Under the pieces are notes generated by a model. It did not search any database and had not been told where the DNA came from. It worked only from the letters and a program-made list of their open reading frames with translations. Made by a program: the position numbers and the translations under genes. DNA of 64,000 bases from Closterium sp. Naga37s-1 (lineage: Eukaryota; Streptophyta; Zygnematophyceae; Desmidiales; Closteriaceae). Location of the stretch: assembly GCA_947471745.1 (NCBI GenBank), contig CANJKZ010000423.1:62001-126000 (forward strand). The letters are read 5' to 3'. Shown here piece after piece: positions 20,801 through 35,800 of the stretch. Within the stretch, counting starts at the first letter, position 1; each line of letters opens with the position of its first letter.

Positions 20801-23800
20801 TGGTCCCTTCAAGTTGTAATCACTGTACAGGTTGTAATGGTCCCTTCAAGTTGTAATCACTGTACAGGTTGTAATGGTCCCTTCAAGTTGTAATCACTGT
20901 ACAGGTTGTAATGGTCCCTTCAAGTTGTAATCACTGTACAGGTTGTAATGGTCCCTTCAAGTTGTAATCACTGTACAGGTTGTAATGGTCCCTTCAAGTT
21001 GTAATCACTGTACAGGTTGTAATGGTCCCTTCAAGTTGTAATCACTGTACAGGTTGTAATGGTCCCTTCAAGTTGTAATCACTGTACAGGTTGTAATGGT
21101 CCCTTCAAGTTGTAATCACTGTACAGGTTGTAATGGTCCCTTCAAGTTGTAATCACTGTACAGGTTGTAATGGTCCCTTCAAGTTGTAATCACTGTACAG
21201 GTTGTAATGGTCCCTTCAAGTTGTAATCACTGTACAGGTTGTAATGGTCCCTTCAAGTTGTAATCACTGTACAGGTTGTAATGGTCCCTTCAAGTTGTAA
21301 TCACTGTACAGGTTGTAATGGTCCCTTCAAGTTGTAATCACTGTACAGGTTGTAATGGTCCCTTCAAGTTGTAATCACTGTACAGGTTGTAATGGTCCCT
21401 TCAAGTTGTAATCACTGTACAGGTTGTAATGGTCCCTTCAAGTTGTAATCACTGTACAGGTTGTAATGGTCCCTTCAAGTTGTAATCACTGTACAGGTTG
21501 TAATGGTCCCTTCAAGTTGTAATCACTGTACAGGTTGTAATGGTCCCTTCAAGTTGTAATCACTGTACAGGTTGTAATGGTCCCTTCAAGTTGTAATCAC
21601 TGTACAGGTTGTAATGGTCCCTTCAAGTTGTAATCACTAGTACAGGTTGTAATGGTCCCTTCAAGTTGTAATCACTGTACAGGTTGTAATGGTCCCTTCA
21701 AGTTGTAATCACTGTACAGGTTGTAATGGTCCCTTCAAGTTGTAATCACTGTACAGGTTGTAATGGTCCCTTCAAGTTGTAATCACTGTACAGGTTGTAA
21801 TGGTCCCTTCAAGTTGTAATCACTGTACAGGTTGTAATGGTCCCTTCAAGTTGTAATCACTGTACAGGTTGTAATGGTCCCTTCAAGTTGTAATCACAGT
21901 ACAGGTTGTAATGGTCCCTTCAAGTTGTAATCACTGTACAGGTTGTAATGGTCCCTTCAAGTTGTAATCACAGTACAGGTTGTAACGGTCCCTTCAAGTT
22001 GTAATCACAGTACAGGTTGTAATGGTCCCTTCAAGTTGTAATCACAGTACAGGTTGTAATGGTCCCTTCAAGTTGTAATCACAGTACAGGTTGTAATGGT
22101 CCCTTCAAGTTGTAATCACAGTACAGGTTGTAATGGTCCCTTCAAGTTGTAATCACAGTACAGGTTGTAATGGTCCCTTCAAGTTGTAATCACAGTACAG
22201 GTTGTAATGGTCCCTTCAAGTTGTAATCACTGTACAGGTTGTAATGGTCCCTTCAAGTTGTAATCACAGTACAGGTTGTAATGGTCCCTTCAAGTTGTAA
22301 TCACAGTACAGGTTGTAATGGTCCCTTCAAGTTGTAATCACATGTACAGGTTGTAATGGTCCCTTCAAGTTGTAATCACTGTACAGGTTGTAATGGTCCC
22401 TTCAAGTTGTAATCACTGTACAGGTTGTAATGGTCCCTTCAAGTTGTAATCACTGTACAGGTTGTAATGGTCCCTTCAAGTTGTAATCACTGTACAGGTT
22501 GTAATGGTCCCTTCAAGTTGTAATCACTGTACAGGTTGTAATGGTCCCTTCAAGTTGTAATCACTGTACAGGTTGTAATGGTCCCTTCAAGTTGTAATCA
22601 CTAGTACAGGTTGTAATGGTCCCTTCAAGTTGTAATCACAGTACAGGTTGTAATGGTCCCTTCAAGTTGTAATCACAGTACAGGTTGTAATGGTCCCTTC
22701 AAGTTGTAATCACAGTACAGGTTGTAATGGTCCCTTCAAGTTGTAATCACAGTACAGGTTGTAATGGTCCCTTCAAGTTGTAATCACAGTACAGGTTGTA
22801 ATGGTCCCTTCAAGTTGTAATCACAGTACAGGTTGTAATGGTCCCTTCAAGTTGTAATCACTGTACAGGTTGTAATGGTCCCTTCAAGTTGTAATCACTG
22901 TACAGGTTGTAATGGTCCCTTCAAGTTGTAATCACTGTACAGGTTGTAATGGTCCCTTCAAGTTGTAATCACTGTACAGGTTGTAATGGTCCCTTCAAGT
23001 TGTAATCACTGTACAGGTTGTAATGGTCCCTTCAAGTTGTAATCACTGTACAGGTTGTAATGGTCCCTTCAAGTTGTAATCACTGTACAGGTTGTAATGG
23101 TCCCTTCAAGTTGTAATCACTGTACAGGTTGTAATGGTCCCTTCAAGTTGTAATCACTGTACAGGTTGTAATGGTCCCTTCAAGTTGTAATCACTGTACA
23201 GGTTGTAATGGTCCCTTCAAGTTGTAATCACTGTACAGGTTGTAATGGTCCCTTCAAGTTGTAATCACTGTACAGGTTGTAATGGTCCCTTCAAGTTGTA
23301 ATCACTGTACAGGTTGTAATGGTCCCTTCAAGTTGTAATCACTGTACAGGTTGTAATGGTCCCTTCAAGTTGTAATCACAGTACAGGTTGTAATGGTCCC
23401 TTCAAGTTGTAATCACAGTACAGGTTGTAATGGTCCCTTCAAGTTGTAATCACAGTACAGGTTGTAATGGTCCCTTCAAGTTGTAATCACTGTACAGGTT
23501 GTAATGGTCCCTTCAAGTTGTAATCACTGTACAGGTTGTAATGGTCCCTTCAAGTTGTAATCACTGTACAGGTTGTAATGGTCCCTTCAAGTTGTAATCA
23601 CTGTACAGGTTGTAATGGTCCCTTCAAGTTGTAATCACTGTACAGGTTGTAATGGTCCCTTCAAGTTGTAATCACTGTACAGGTTGTAATGGTCCCTTCA
23701 AGTTGTAATCACTGTACAGGTTGTAATGGTCCCTTCAAGTTGTAATCACTGTACAGGTTGTAATGGTCCCTTCAAGTTGTAATCACTGTACAGGTTGTAA

Positions 23801-26800
23801 TGGTCCCTTCAAGTTGTAATCACTGTACAGGTTGTAATGGTCCCTTCAAGTTGTAATCACTGTACAGGTTGTAATGGTCCCTTCAAGTTGTAATCACTGT
23901 ACAGGTTGTAATGGTCCCTTCAAGTTGTAATCACTGTACAGGTTGTAATGGTCCCTTCAAGTTGTAATCACTGTACAGGTTGTAATGGTCCCTTCAAGTT
24001 GTAATCACTGTACAGGTTGTAATGGTCCCTTCAAGTTGTAATCACTGTACAGGTTGTAATGGTCCCTTCAAGTTGTAATCACTGTACAGGTTGTAATGGT
24101 CCCTTCAAGTTGTAATCACTGTACAGGTTGTAATGGTCCCTTCAAGTTGTAATCACTGTACAGGTTGTAATGGTCCCTTCAAGTTGTAATCACTGTACAG
24201 GTTGTAATGGTCCCTTCAAGTTGTAATCACTGTACAGGTTGTAATGGTCCCTTCAAGTTGTAATCACTGTACAGGTTGTAATGGTCCCTTCAAGTTGTAA
24301 TCACAGTACAGGTTGTAATGGTCCCTTCAAGTTGTAATCACTGTACAGGTTGTAATGGTCCCTTCAAGTTGTAATCACTGTACAGGTTGTAATGGTCCCT
24401 TCAAGTTGTAATCACTGTACAGGTTGTAATGGTCCCTTCAAGTTGTAATCACTGTACAGGTTGTAATGGTCCCTTCAAGTTGTAATCACTGTACAGGTTG
24501 TAATGGTCCCTTCAAGTTGTAATCACTGTACAGGTTGTAATGGTCCCTTCAAGTTGTAATCACTGTACAGGTTGTAATGGTCCCTTCAAGTTGTAATCAC
24601 TGTACAGGTTGTAATGGTCCCTTCAAGTTGTAATCACTGTACAGGTTGTAATGGTCCCTTCAAGTTGTAATCACTGTACAGGTTGTAATGGTCCCTTCAA
24701 GTTGTAATCACTGTACAGGTTGTAATGGTCCCTTCAAGTTGTAATCACTGTACAGGTTGTAATGGTCCCTTCAAGTTGTAATCACTGTACAGGTTGTAAT
24801 GGTCCCTTCAAGTTGTAATCACTGTACAGGTTGTAATGGTCCCTTCAAGTTGTAATCACTGTACAGGTTGTAATGGTCCCTTCAAGTTGTAATCACTGTA
24901 CAGGTTGTAATGGTCCCTTCAAGTTGTAATCACTGTACAGGTTGTAATGGTCCCTTCAAGTTGTAATCACTGTACAGGTTGTAATGGTCCCTTCAAGTTG
25001 TAATCACTGTACAGGTTGTAATGGTCCCTTCAAGTTGTAATCACTGTACAGGTTGTAATGGTCCCTTCAAGTTGTAATCACTGTACAGGTTGTAATGGTC
25101 CCTTCAAGTTGTAATCACTGTACAGGTTGTAATGGTCCCTTCAAGTTGTAATCACTGTACAGGTTGTAATGGTCCCTTCAAGTTGTAATCACAGTACAGG
25201 TTGTAATGGTCCCTTCAAGTTGTAATCACAGTACAGGTTGTAATGGTCCCTTCAAGTTGTAATCACAGTACAGGTTGTAATGGTCCCTTCAAGTTGTAAT
25301 CACTGTACAGGTTGTAATGGTCCCTTCAAGTTGTAATCACTGTACAGGTTGTAATGGTCCCTTCAAGTTGTAATCACTGTACAGGTTGTAATGGTCCCTT
25401 CAAGTTGTAATCACTGTACAGGTTGTAATGGTCCCTTCAAGTTGTAATCACTGTACAGGTTGTAATGGTCCCTTCAAGTTGTAATCACTGTACAGGTTGT
25501 AATGGTCCCTTCAAGTTGTAATCACTGTACAGGTTGTAATGGTCCCTTCAAGTTGTAATCACTGTACAGGTTGTAATGGTCCCTTCAAGTTGTAATCACT
25601 GTACAGGTTGTAATGGTCCCTTCAAGTTGTAATCACTGTACAGGTTGTAATGGTCCCTTCAAGTTGTAATCACTGTACAGGTTGTAATGGTCCCTTCAAG
25701 TTGTAATCACTGTACAGGTTGTAATGGTCCCTTCAAGTTGTAATCACTGTACAGGTTGTAATGGTCCCTTCAAGTTGTAATCACTGTACAGGTTGTAATG
25801 GTCCCTTCAAGTTGTAATCACTGTACAGGTTGTAATGGTCCCTTCAAGTTGTAATCACTGTACAGGTTGTAATGGTCCCTTCAAGTTGTAATCACTGTAC
25901 AGGTTGTAATGGTCCCTTCAAGTTGTAATCACTGTACAGGTTGTAATGGTCCCTTCAAGTTGTAATCACAGTACAGGTTGTAATGGTCCCTTCAAGTTGT
26001 AATCACTGTACAGGTTGTAATGGTCCCTTCAAGTTGTAATCACAGTACAGGTTGTAATGGTCCCTTCAAGTTGTAATCACTGTACAGGTTGTAATGGTCC
26101 CTTCAAGTTGTAATCACTGTACAGGTTGTAATGGTCCCTTCAAGTTGTAATCACTGTACAGGTTGTAATGGTCCCTTCAAGTTGTAATCACTGTACAGGT
26201 TGTAATGGTCCCTTCAAGTTGTAATCACTGTACAGGTTGTAATGGTCCCTTCAAGTTGTAATCACTGTACAGGTTGTAATGGTCCCTTCAAGTTGTAATC
26301 ACTGTACAGGTTGTAATGGTCCCTTCAAGTTGTAATCACTGTACAGGTTGTAATGGTCCCTTCAAGTTGTAATCACTGTACAGGTTGTAATGGTCCCTTC
26401 AAGTTGTAATCACTGTACAGGTTGTAATGGTCCCTTCAAGTTGTAATCACTGTACAGGTTGTAATGGTCCCTTCAAGTTGTAATCACTGTACAGGTTGTA
26501 ATGGTCCCTTCAAGTTGTAATCACTGTACAGGTTGTAATGGTCCCTTCAAGTTGTAATCACTGTACAGGTTGTAATGGTCCCTTCAAGTTGTAATCACTG
26601 TACAGGTTGTAATGGTCCCTTCAAGTTGTAATCACTGTACAGGTTGTAATGGTCCCTTCAAGTTGTAATCACTGTACAGGTTGTAATGGTCCCTTCAAGT
26701 TGTAATCACTGTACAGGTTGTAATGGTCCCTTCAAGTTGTAATCACTGTACAGGTTGTAATGGTCCCTTCAAGTTGTAATCACTGTACAGGTTGTAATGG

Positions 26801-29800
26801 TCCCTTCAAGTTGTAATCACTGTACAGGTTGTAATGGTCCTCAAGTAATGGTCCCTTCAAGTTGTAATCACTGTACAGGTTGTAATGGTCCCTTCAAGTT
26901 GTAATCACTGTACAGGTTGTAATGGTCCCTTCAAGTTGTAATCACTGTACAGGTTGTAATGGTCCCTTCAAGTTGTAATCACTGTACAGGTTGTAATGGT
27001 CCCTTCAAGTTGTAATCACTGTACAGGTTGTAATGGTCCCTTCAAGTTGTAATCACTGTACAGGTTGTAATGGTCCCTTCAAGTTGTAATCACTGTACAG
27101 GTTGTAATGGTCCCTTCAAGTTGTAATCACTGTACAGGTTGTAATGGTCCCTTCAAGTTGTAATCACTGTACAGGTTGTAATGGTCCCTTCAAGTTGTAA
27201 TCACTGTACAGGTTGTAATGGTCCCTTCAAGTTGTAATCACTGTACAGGTTGTAATGGTCCCTTCAAGTTGTAATCACAGTACAGGTTGTAATGGTCCCT
27301 TCAAGTTGTAATCACAGTACAGGTTGTAATGGTCCCTTCAAGTTGTAATCACTGTACAGGTTGTAATGGTCCCTTCAAGTTGTAATCACAGTACAGGTTG
27401 TAATGGTCCCTTCAAGTTGTAATCACTGTACAGGTTGTAATGGTCCCTTCAAGTTGTAATCACAGTACAGGTTGTAATGGTCCCTTCAAGTTGTAATCAC
27501 AGTACAGGTTGTAATGGTCCCTTCAAGTTGTAATCACAGTACAGGTTGTAATGGTCCCTTCAAGTTGTAATCACAGTACAGGTTGTAATGGTCCCTTCAA
27601 GTTGTAATCACAGTACAGGTTGTAATGGTCCCTTCAAGTTGTAATCACAGTACAGGTTGTAATGGTCCCTTCAAGTTGTAATCACAGTACAGGTTGTAAT
27701 GGTCCCTTCAAGTTGTAATCACTGTACAGGTTGTAATGGTCCCTTCAAGTTGTAATCACATGTACAGGTTGTAATGGTCCCTTCAAGTTGTAATCACTGT
27801 ACAGGTTGTAATGGTCCCTTCAAGTTGTAATCACAGTACAGGTTGTAATGGTCCCTTCAAGTTGTAATCACGTACAGGTTGTAATGGTCCCTTCAAGTTG
27901 TAATCACTGTACAGGTTGTAATGGTCCCTTCAAGTTGTAATCACTGTACAGGTTGTAATGGTCCCTTCAAGTTGTAATCACTGTACAGGTTGTAATGGTC
28001 CCTTCAAGTTGTAATCACTGTACAGGTTGTAATGGTCCCTTCAAGTTGTAATCACAGTACAGGTTGTAATGGTCCCTTCAAGTTGTAATCACTAGTACAG
28101 GTTGTAATGGTCCCTTCAAGTTGTAATCACTGTACAGGTTGTAATGGTCCCTTCAAGTTGTAATCACTGTACAGGTTGTAATGGTCCCTTCAAGTTGTAA
28201 TCACTGTACAGGTTGTAATGGTCCCTTCAAGTTGTAATCACTGTACAGGTTGTAATGGTCCCTTCAAGTTGTAATCACATGTACAGGTTGTAATGGTCCC
28301 TTCAAGTTGTAATCACAGTACAGGTTGTAATGGTCCCTTCAAGTTGTAATCACAGTACAGGTTGTAATGGTCCCTTCAAGTTGTAATCACATGTACAGGT
28401 TGTAATGGTCCCTTCAAGTTGTAATCACAGTACAGGTTGTAATGGTCCCTTCAAGTTGTAATCACAGTACAGGTTGTAATGGTCCCTTCAAGTTGTAATC
28501 ACTGTACAGGTTGTAATGGTCCCTTCAAGTTGTAATCACTGTACAGGTTGTAATGGTCCCTTCAAGTTGTAATCACTGTACAGGTTGTAATGGTCCCTTC
28601 AAGTTGTAATCACTGTACAGGTTGTAATGGTCCCTTCAAGTTGTAATCACTGTACAGGTTGTAATGGTCCCTTCAAGTTGTAATCACATGTACAGGTTGT
28701 AATGGTCCCTTCAAGTTGTAATCACTGTACAGGTTGTAATGGTCCCTTCAAGTTGTAATCACTGTACAGGTTGTAATGGTCCCTTCAAGTTGTAATCACT
28801 GTACAGGTTGTAATGGTCCCTTCAAGTTGTAATCACTGTACAGGTTGTAATGGTCCCTTCAAGTTGTAATCACTGTACAGGTTGTAATGGTCCCTTCAAG
28901 TTGTAATCACTGTACAGGTTGTAATGGTCCCTTCAAGTTGTAATCACTGTACAGGTTGTAATGGTCCCTTCAAGTTGTAATCACTGTACAGGTTGTAATG
29001 GTCCCTTCAAGTTGTAATCACTGTACAGGTTGTAATGGTCCCTTCAAGTTGTAATCACTGTACAGGTTGTAATGGTCCCTTCAAGTTGTAATCACTGTAC
29101 AGGTTGTAATGGTCCCTTCAAGTTGTAATCACTGTACAGGTTGTAATGGTCCCTTCAAGTTGTAATCACTGTACAGGTTGTAATGGTCCCTTCAAGTTGT
29201 AATCACTGTACAGGTTGTAATGGTCCCTTCAAGTTGTAATCACTGTACAGGTTGTAATGGTCCCTTCAAGTTGTAATCACTGTACAGGTTGTAATGGTCC
29301 CTTCAAGTTGTAATCACTGTACAGGTTGTAATGGTCCCTTCAAGTTGTAATCACATGTACAGGTTGTAATGGTCCCTTCAAGTTGTAATCACAGTACAGG
29401 TTGTAATGGTCCCTTCAAGTTGTAATCACAGTACAGGTTGTAATGGTCCCTTCAAGTTGTAATCACAGTACAGGTTGTAATGGTCCCTTCAAGTTGTAAT
29501 CACATGTACAGGTTGTAATGGTCCCTTCAAGTTGTAATCACAGTACAGGTTGTAACGGTCCCTTCAAGTTGTAATCACAGTACAGGTTGTAATGGTCCCT
29601 TCAAGTTGTAATCACAGTACAGGTTGTAATGGTCCCTTCAAGTTGTAATCACAGTACAGGTTGTAATGGTCCCTTCAAGTTGTAATCACAGTACAGGTTG
29701 TAATGGTCCCTTCAAGTTGTAATCACAGTACAGGTTGTAATGGTCCCTTCAAGTTGTAATCACTGTACAGGTTGTAATGGTCCCTTCAAGTTGTAATCAC

Positions 29801-32800
29801 AGTACAGGTTGTAATGGTCCCTTCAAGTTGTAATCACAGTACAGGTTGTAATGGTCCCTTCAAGTTGTAATCACAGTACAGGTTGTAATGGTCCCTTCAA
29901 GTTGTAATCACTGTACAGGTTGTAATGGTCCCTTCAAGTTGTAATCACTGTACAGGTTGTAATGGTCCCTTCAAGTTGTAATCACTGTACAGGTTGTAAT
30001 GGTCCCTTCAAGTTGTAATCACTGTACAGGTTGTAATGGTCCCTTCAAGTTGTAATCACTGTACAGGTTGTAATGGTCCCTTCAAGTTGTAATCACTGTA
30101 CAGGTTGTAATGGTCCCTTCAAGTTGTAATCACTGTACAGGTTGTAATGGTCCCTTCAAGTTGTAATCACTGTACAGGTTGTAATGGTCCCTTCAAGTTG
30201 TAATCACAGTACAGGTTGTAATGGTCCCTTCAAGTTGTAATCACAGTACAGGTTGTAATGGTCCCTTCAAGTTGTAATCACATGTACAGGTTGTAATGGT
30301 CCCTTCAAGTTGTAATCACAGTACAGGTTGTAATGGTCCCTTCAAGTTGTAATCACAGTACAGGTTGTAATGGTCCCTTCAAGTTGTAATCACATGTACA
30401 GGTTGTAATGGTCCCTTCAAGTTGTAATCACAGTACAGGTTGTAATGGTCCCTTCAAGTTGTAATCACTGTACAGGTTGTAATGGTCCCTTCAAGTTGTA
30501 ATCACTGTACAGGTTGTAATGGTCCCTTCAAGTTGTAATCACTGTACAGGTTGTAATGGTCCCTTCAAGTTGTAATCACTGTACAGGTTGTAATGGTCCC
30601 TTCAAGTTGTAATCACTGTACAGGTTGTAATGGTCCCTTCAAGTTGTAATCACAGTACAGGTTGTAATGGTCCCTTCAAGTTGTAATCACAGTACAGGTT
30701 GTAATGGTCCCTTCAAGTTGTAATCACAGTACAGGTTGTAATGGTCCCTTCAAGTTGTAATCACAGTACAGGTTGTAATGGTCCCTTCAAGTTGTAATCA
30801 CATGTACAGGTTGTAATGGTCCCTTCAAGTTGTAATCACAGTACAGGTTGTAATGGTCCCTTCAAGTTGTAATCACAGTACAGGTTGTAATGGTCCCTTC
30901 AAGTTGTAATCACAGTACAGGTTGTAATGGTCCCTTCAAGTTGTAATCACAGTACAGGTTGTAATGGTCCCTTCAAGTTGTAATCACTGTACAGGTTGTA
31001 ATGGTCCCTTCAAGTTGTAATCACTGTACAGGTTGTAATGGTCCCTTCAAGTTGTAATCACTGTACAGGTTGTAATGGTCCCTTCAAGTTGTAATCACTG
31101 TACAGGTTGTAATGGTCCCTTCAAGTTGTAATCACTGTACAGGTTGTAATGGTCCCTTCAAGTTGTAATCACTGTACAGGTTGTAATGGTCCCTTCAAGT
31201 TGTAATCACTGTACAGGTTGTAATGGTCCCTTCAAGTTGTAATCACTGTACAGGTTGTAATGGTCCCTTCAAGTTGTAATCACTGTACAGGTTGTAATGG
31301 TCCCTTCAAGTTGTAATCACTGTACAGGTTGTAATGGTCCCTTCAAGTTGTAATCACTGTACAGGTTGTAATGGTCCCTTCAAGTTGTAATCACAGTACA
31401 GGTTGTAATGGTCCCTTCAAGTTGTAATCACAGTACAGGTTGTAATGGTCCCTTCAAGTTGTAATCACAGTACAGGTTGTAATGGTCCCTTCAAGTTGTA
31501 ATCACAGTACAGGTTGTAATGGTCCCTTCAAGTTGTAATCACTGTACAGGTTGTAATGGTCCCTTCAAGTTGTAATCACTGTACAGGTTGTAATGGTCCC
31601 TTCAAGTTGTAATCACTGTACAGGTTGTAATGGTCCCTTCAAGTTGTAATCACTGTACAGGTTGTAATGGTCCCTTCAAGTTGTAATCACTGTACAGGTT
31701 GTAATGGTCCCTTCAAGTTGTAATCACTGTACAGGTTGTAATGGTCCCTTCAAGTTGTAATCACTGTACAGGTTGTAATGGTCCCTTCAAGTTGTAATCA
31801 CTGTACAGGTTGTAATGGTCCCTTCAAGTTGTAATCACAGTACAGGTTGTAATGGTCCCTTCAAGTTGTAATCACAGTACAGGTTGTAATGGTCCCTTCA
31901 AGTTGTAATCACAGTACAGGTTGTAATGGTCCCTTCAAGTTGTAATCACAGTACAGGTTGTAATGGTCCCTTCAAGTTGTAATCACAGTACAGGTTGTAA
32001 TGGTCCCTTCAAGTTGTAATCACAGTACAGGTTGTAATGGTCCCTTCAAGTTGTAATCACTGTACAGGTTGTAATGGTCCCTTCAAGTTGTAATCACAGT
32101 ACAGGTTGTAATGGTCCCTTCAAGTTGTAATCACTGTACAGGTTGTAATGGTCCCTTCAAGTTGTAATCACTGTACAGGTTGTAATGGTCCCTTCAAGTT
32201 GTAATCACTGTACAGGTTGTAATGGTCCCTTCAAGTTGTAATCACAGTACAGGTTGTAATGGTCCCTTCAAGTTGTAATCACTGTACAGGTTGTAATGGT
32301 CCCTTCAAGTTGTAATCACAGTACAGGTTGTAATGGTCCCTTCAAGTTGTAATCACAGTACAGGTTGTAATGGTCCCTTCAAGTTGTAATCACAGTACAG
32401 GTTGTAATGGTCCCTTCAAGTTGTAATCACAGTACAGGTTGTAATGGTCCCTTCAAGTTGTAATCACTGTACAGGTTGTAATGGTCCCTTCAAGTTGTAA
32501 TCACAGTACAGGTTGTAATGGTCCCTTCAAGTTGTAATCACAGTACAGGTTGTAATGGTCCCTTCAAGTTGTAATCACAGTACAGGTTGTAATGGTCCCT
32601 TCAAGTTGTAATCACAGTACAGGTTGTAATGGTCCCTTCAAGTTGTAATCACTGTACAGGTTGTAATGGTCCCTTCAAGTTGTAATCACTGTACAGGTTG
32701 TAATGGTCCCTTCAAGTTGTAATCACTGTACAGGTTGTAATGGTCCCTTCAAGTTGTAATCACTGTACAGGTTGTAATGGTCCCTTCAAGTTGTAATCAC

Positions 32801-35800
32801 TGTACAGGTTGTAATGGTCCCTTCAAGTTGTAATCACTGTACAGGTTGTAATGGTCCCTTCAAGTTGTAATCACTGTACAGGTTGTAATGGTCCCTTCAA
32901 GTTGTAATCACTGTACAGGTTGTAATGGTCCCTTCAAGTTGTAATCACTGTACAGGTTGTAATGGTCCCTTCAAGTTGTAATCACTGTACAGGTTGTAAT
33001 GGTCCCTTCAAGTTGTAATCACAGTACAGGTTGTAATGGTCCCTTCAAGTTGTAATCACAGTACAGGTTGTAATGGTCCCTTCAAGTTGTAATCACAGTA
33101 CAGGTTGTAATGGTCCCTTCAAGTTGTAATCACTGTACAGGTTGTAATGGTCCCTTCAAGTTGTAATCACTGTACAGGTTGTAATGGTCCCTTCAAGTTG
33201 TAATCACTGTACAGGTTGTAATGGTCCCTTCAAGTTGTAATCACTGTACAGGTTGTAATGGTCCCTTCAAGTTGTAATCACTGTACAGGTTGTAATGGTC
33301 CCTTCAAGTTGTAATCACTGTACAGGTTGTAATGGTCCCTTCAAGTTGTAATCACTGTACAGGTTGTAATGGTCCCTTCAAGTTGTAATCACTGTACAGG
33401 TTGTAATGGTCCCTTCAAGTTGTAATCACTGTACAGGTTGTAATGGTCCCTTCAAGTTGTAATCACTGTACAGGTTGTAATGGTCCCTTCAAGTTGTAAT
33501 CACTGTACAGGTTGTAATGGTCCCTTCAAGTTGTAATCACTGTACAGGTTGTAATGGTCCCTTCAAGTTGTAATCACAGTACAGGTTGTAATGGTCCCTT
33601 CAAGTTGTAATCACAGTACAGGTTGTAATGGTCCCTTCAAGTTGTAATCACAGTACAGGTTGTAATGGTCCCTTCAAGTTGTAATCACAGTACAGGTTGT
33701 AATGGTCCCTTCAAGTTGTAATCACAGTACAGGTTGTAATGGTCCCTTCAAGTTGTAATCACAGTACAGGTTGTAATGGTCCCTTCAAGTTGTAATCACA
33801 GTACAGGTTGTAATGGTCCCTTCAAGTTGTAATCACAGTACAGGTTGTAATGGTCCCTTCAAGTTGTAATCACAGTACAGGTTGTAATGGTCCCTTCAAG
33901 TTGTAATCACAGTACAGGTTGTAATGGTCCCTTCAAGTTGTAATCACAGTACAGGTTGTAATGGTCCCTTCAAGTTGTAATCACAGTACAGGTTGTAATG
34001 GTCCCTTCAAGTTGTAATCACAGTACAGGTTGTAATGGTCCCTTCAAGTTGTAATCACTGTACAGGTTGTAATGGTCCCTTCAAGTTGTAATCACAGTAC
34101 AGGTTGTAATGGTCCCTTCAAGTTGTAATCACAGTACAGGTTGTAATGGTCCCTTCAAGTTGTAATCACAGTACAGGTTGTAATGGTCCCTTCAAGTTGT
34201 AATCACAGTACAGGTTGTAATGGTCCCTTCAAGTTGTAATCACTGTACAGGTTGTAATGGTCCCTTCAAGTTGTAATCACAGTACAGGTTGTAATGGTCC
34301 CTTCAAGTTGTAATCACAGTACAGGTTGTAATGGTCCCTTCAAGTTGTAATCACAGTACAGGTTGTAATGGTCCCTTCAAGTTGTAATCACAGTACAGGT
34401 TGTAATGGTCCCTTCAAGTTGTAATCACAGTACAGGTTGTAATGGTCCCTTCAAGTTGTAATCACTGTACAGGTTGTAATGGTCCCTTCAAGTTGTAATC
34501 ACAGTACAGGTTGTAATGGTCCCTTCAAGTTGTAATCACAGTACAGGTTGTAATGGTCCCTTCAAGTTGTAATCACAGTACAGGTTGTAATGGTCCCTTC
34601 AAGTTGTAATCACTGTACAGGTTGTAATGGTCCCTTCAAGTTGTAATCACTGTACAGGTTGTAATGGTCCCTTCAAGTTGTAATCACTGTACAGGTTGTA
34701 ATGGTCCCTTCAAGTTGTAATCACTGTACAGGTTGTAATGGTCCCTTCAAGTTGTAATCACTGTACAGGTTGTAATGGTCCCTTCAAGTTGTAATCACTG
34801 TACAGGTTGTAATGGTCCCTTCAAGTTGTAATCACTGTACAGGTTGTAATGGTCCCTTCAAGTTGTAATCACTGTACAGGTTGTAATGGTCCCTTCAAGT
34901 TGTAATCACTGTACAGGTTGTAATGGTCCCTTCAAGTTGTAATCACAGTACAGGTTGTAATGGTCCCTTCAAGTTGTAATCACAGTACAGGTTGTAATGG
35001 TCCCTTCAAGTTGTAATCACTGTACAGGTTGTAATGGTCCCTTCAAGTTGTAATCACAGTACAGGTTGTAATGGTCCCTTCAAGTTGTAATCACTGTACA
35101 GGTTGTAATGGTCCCTTCAAGTTGTAATCACTGTACAGGTTGTAATGGTCCCTTCAAGTTGTAATCACTGTACAGGTTGTAATGGTCCCTTCAAGTTGTA
35201 ATCACAGTACAGGTTGTAATGGTCCCTTCAAGTTGTAATCACTGTACAGGTTGTAATGGTCCCTTCAAGTTGTAATCACAGTACAGGTTGTAATGGTCCC
35301 TTCAAGTTGTAATCACAGTACAGGTTGTAATGGTCCCTTCAAGTTGTAATCACAGTACAGGTTGTAATGGTCCCTTCAAGTTGTAATCACAGTACAGGTT
35401 GTAATGGTCCCTTCAAGTTGTAATCACTGTACAGGTTGTAATGGTCCCTTCAAGTTGTAATCACAGTACAGGTTGTAATGGTCCCTTCAAGTTGTAATCA
35501 CTGTACAGGTTGTAATGGTCCCTTCAAGTTGTAATCACAGTACAGGTTGTAATGGTCCCTTCAAGTTGTAATCACTGTACAGGTTGTAATGGTCCCTTCA
35601 AGTTGTAATCACAGTACAGGTTGTAATGGTCCCTTCAAGTTGTAATCACTGTACAGGTTGTAATGGTCCCTTCAAGTTGTAATCACTGTACAGGTTGTAA
35701 TGGTCCCTTCAAGTTGTAATCACAGTACAGGTTGTAATGGTCCCTTCAAGTTGTAATCACTGTACAGGTTGTAATGGTCCCTTCAAGTTGTAATCACTGT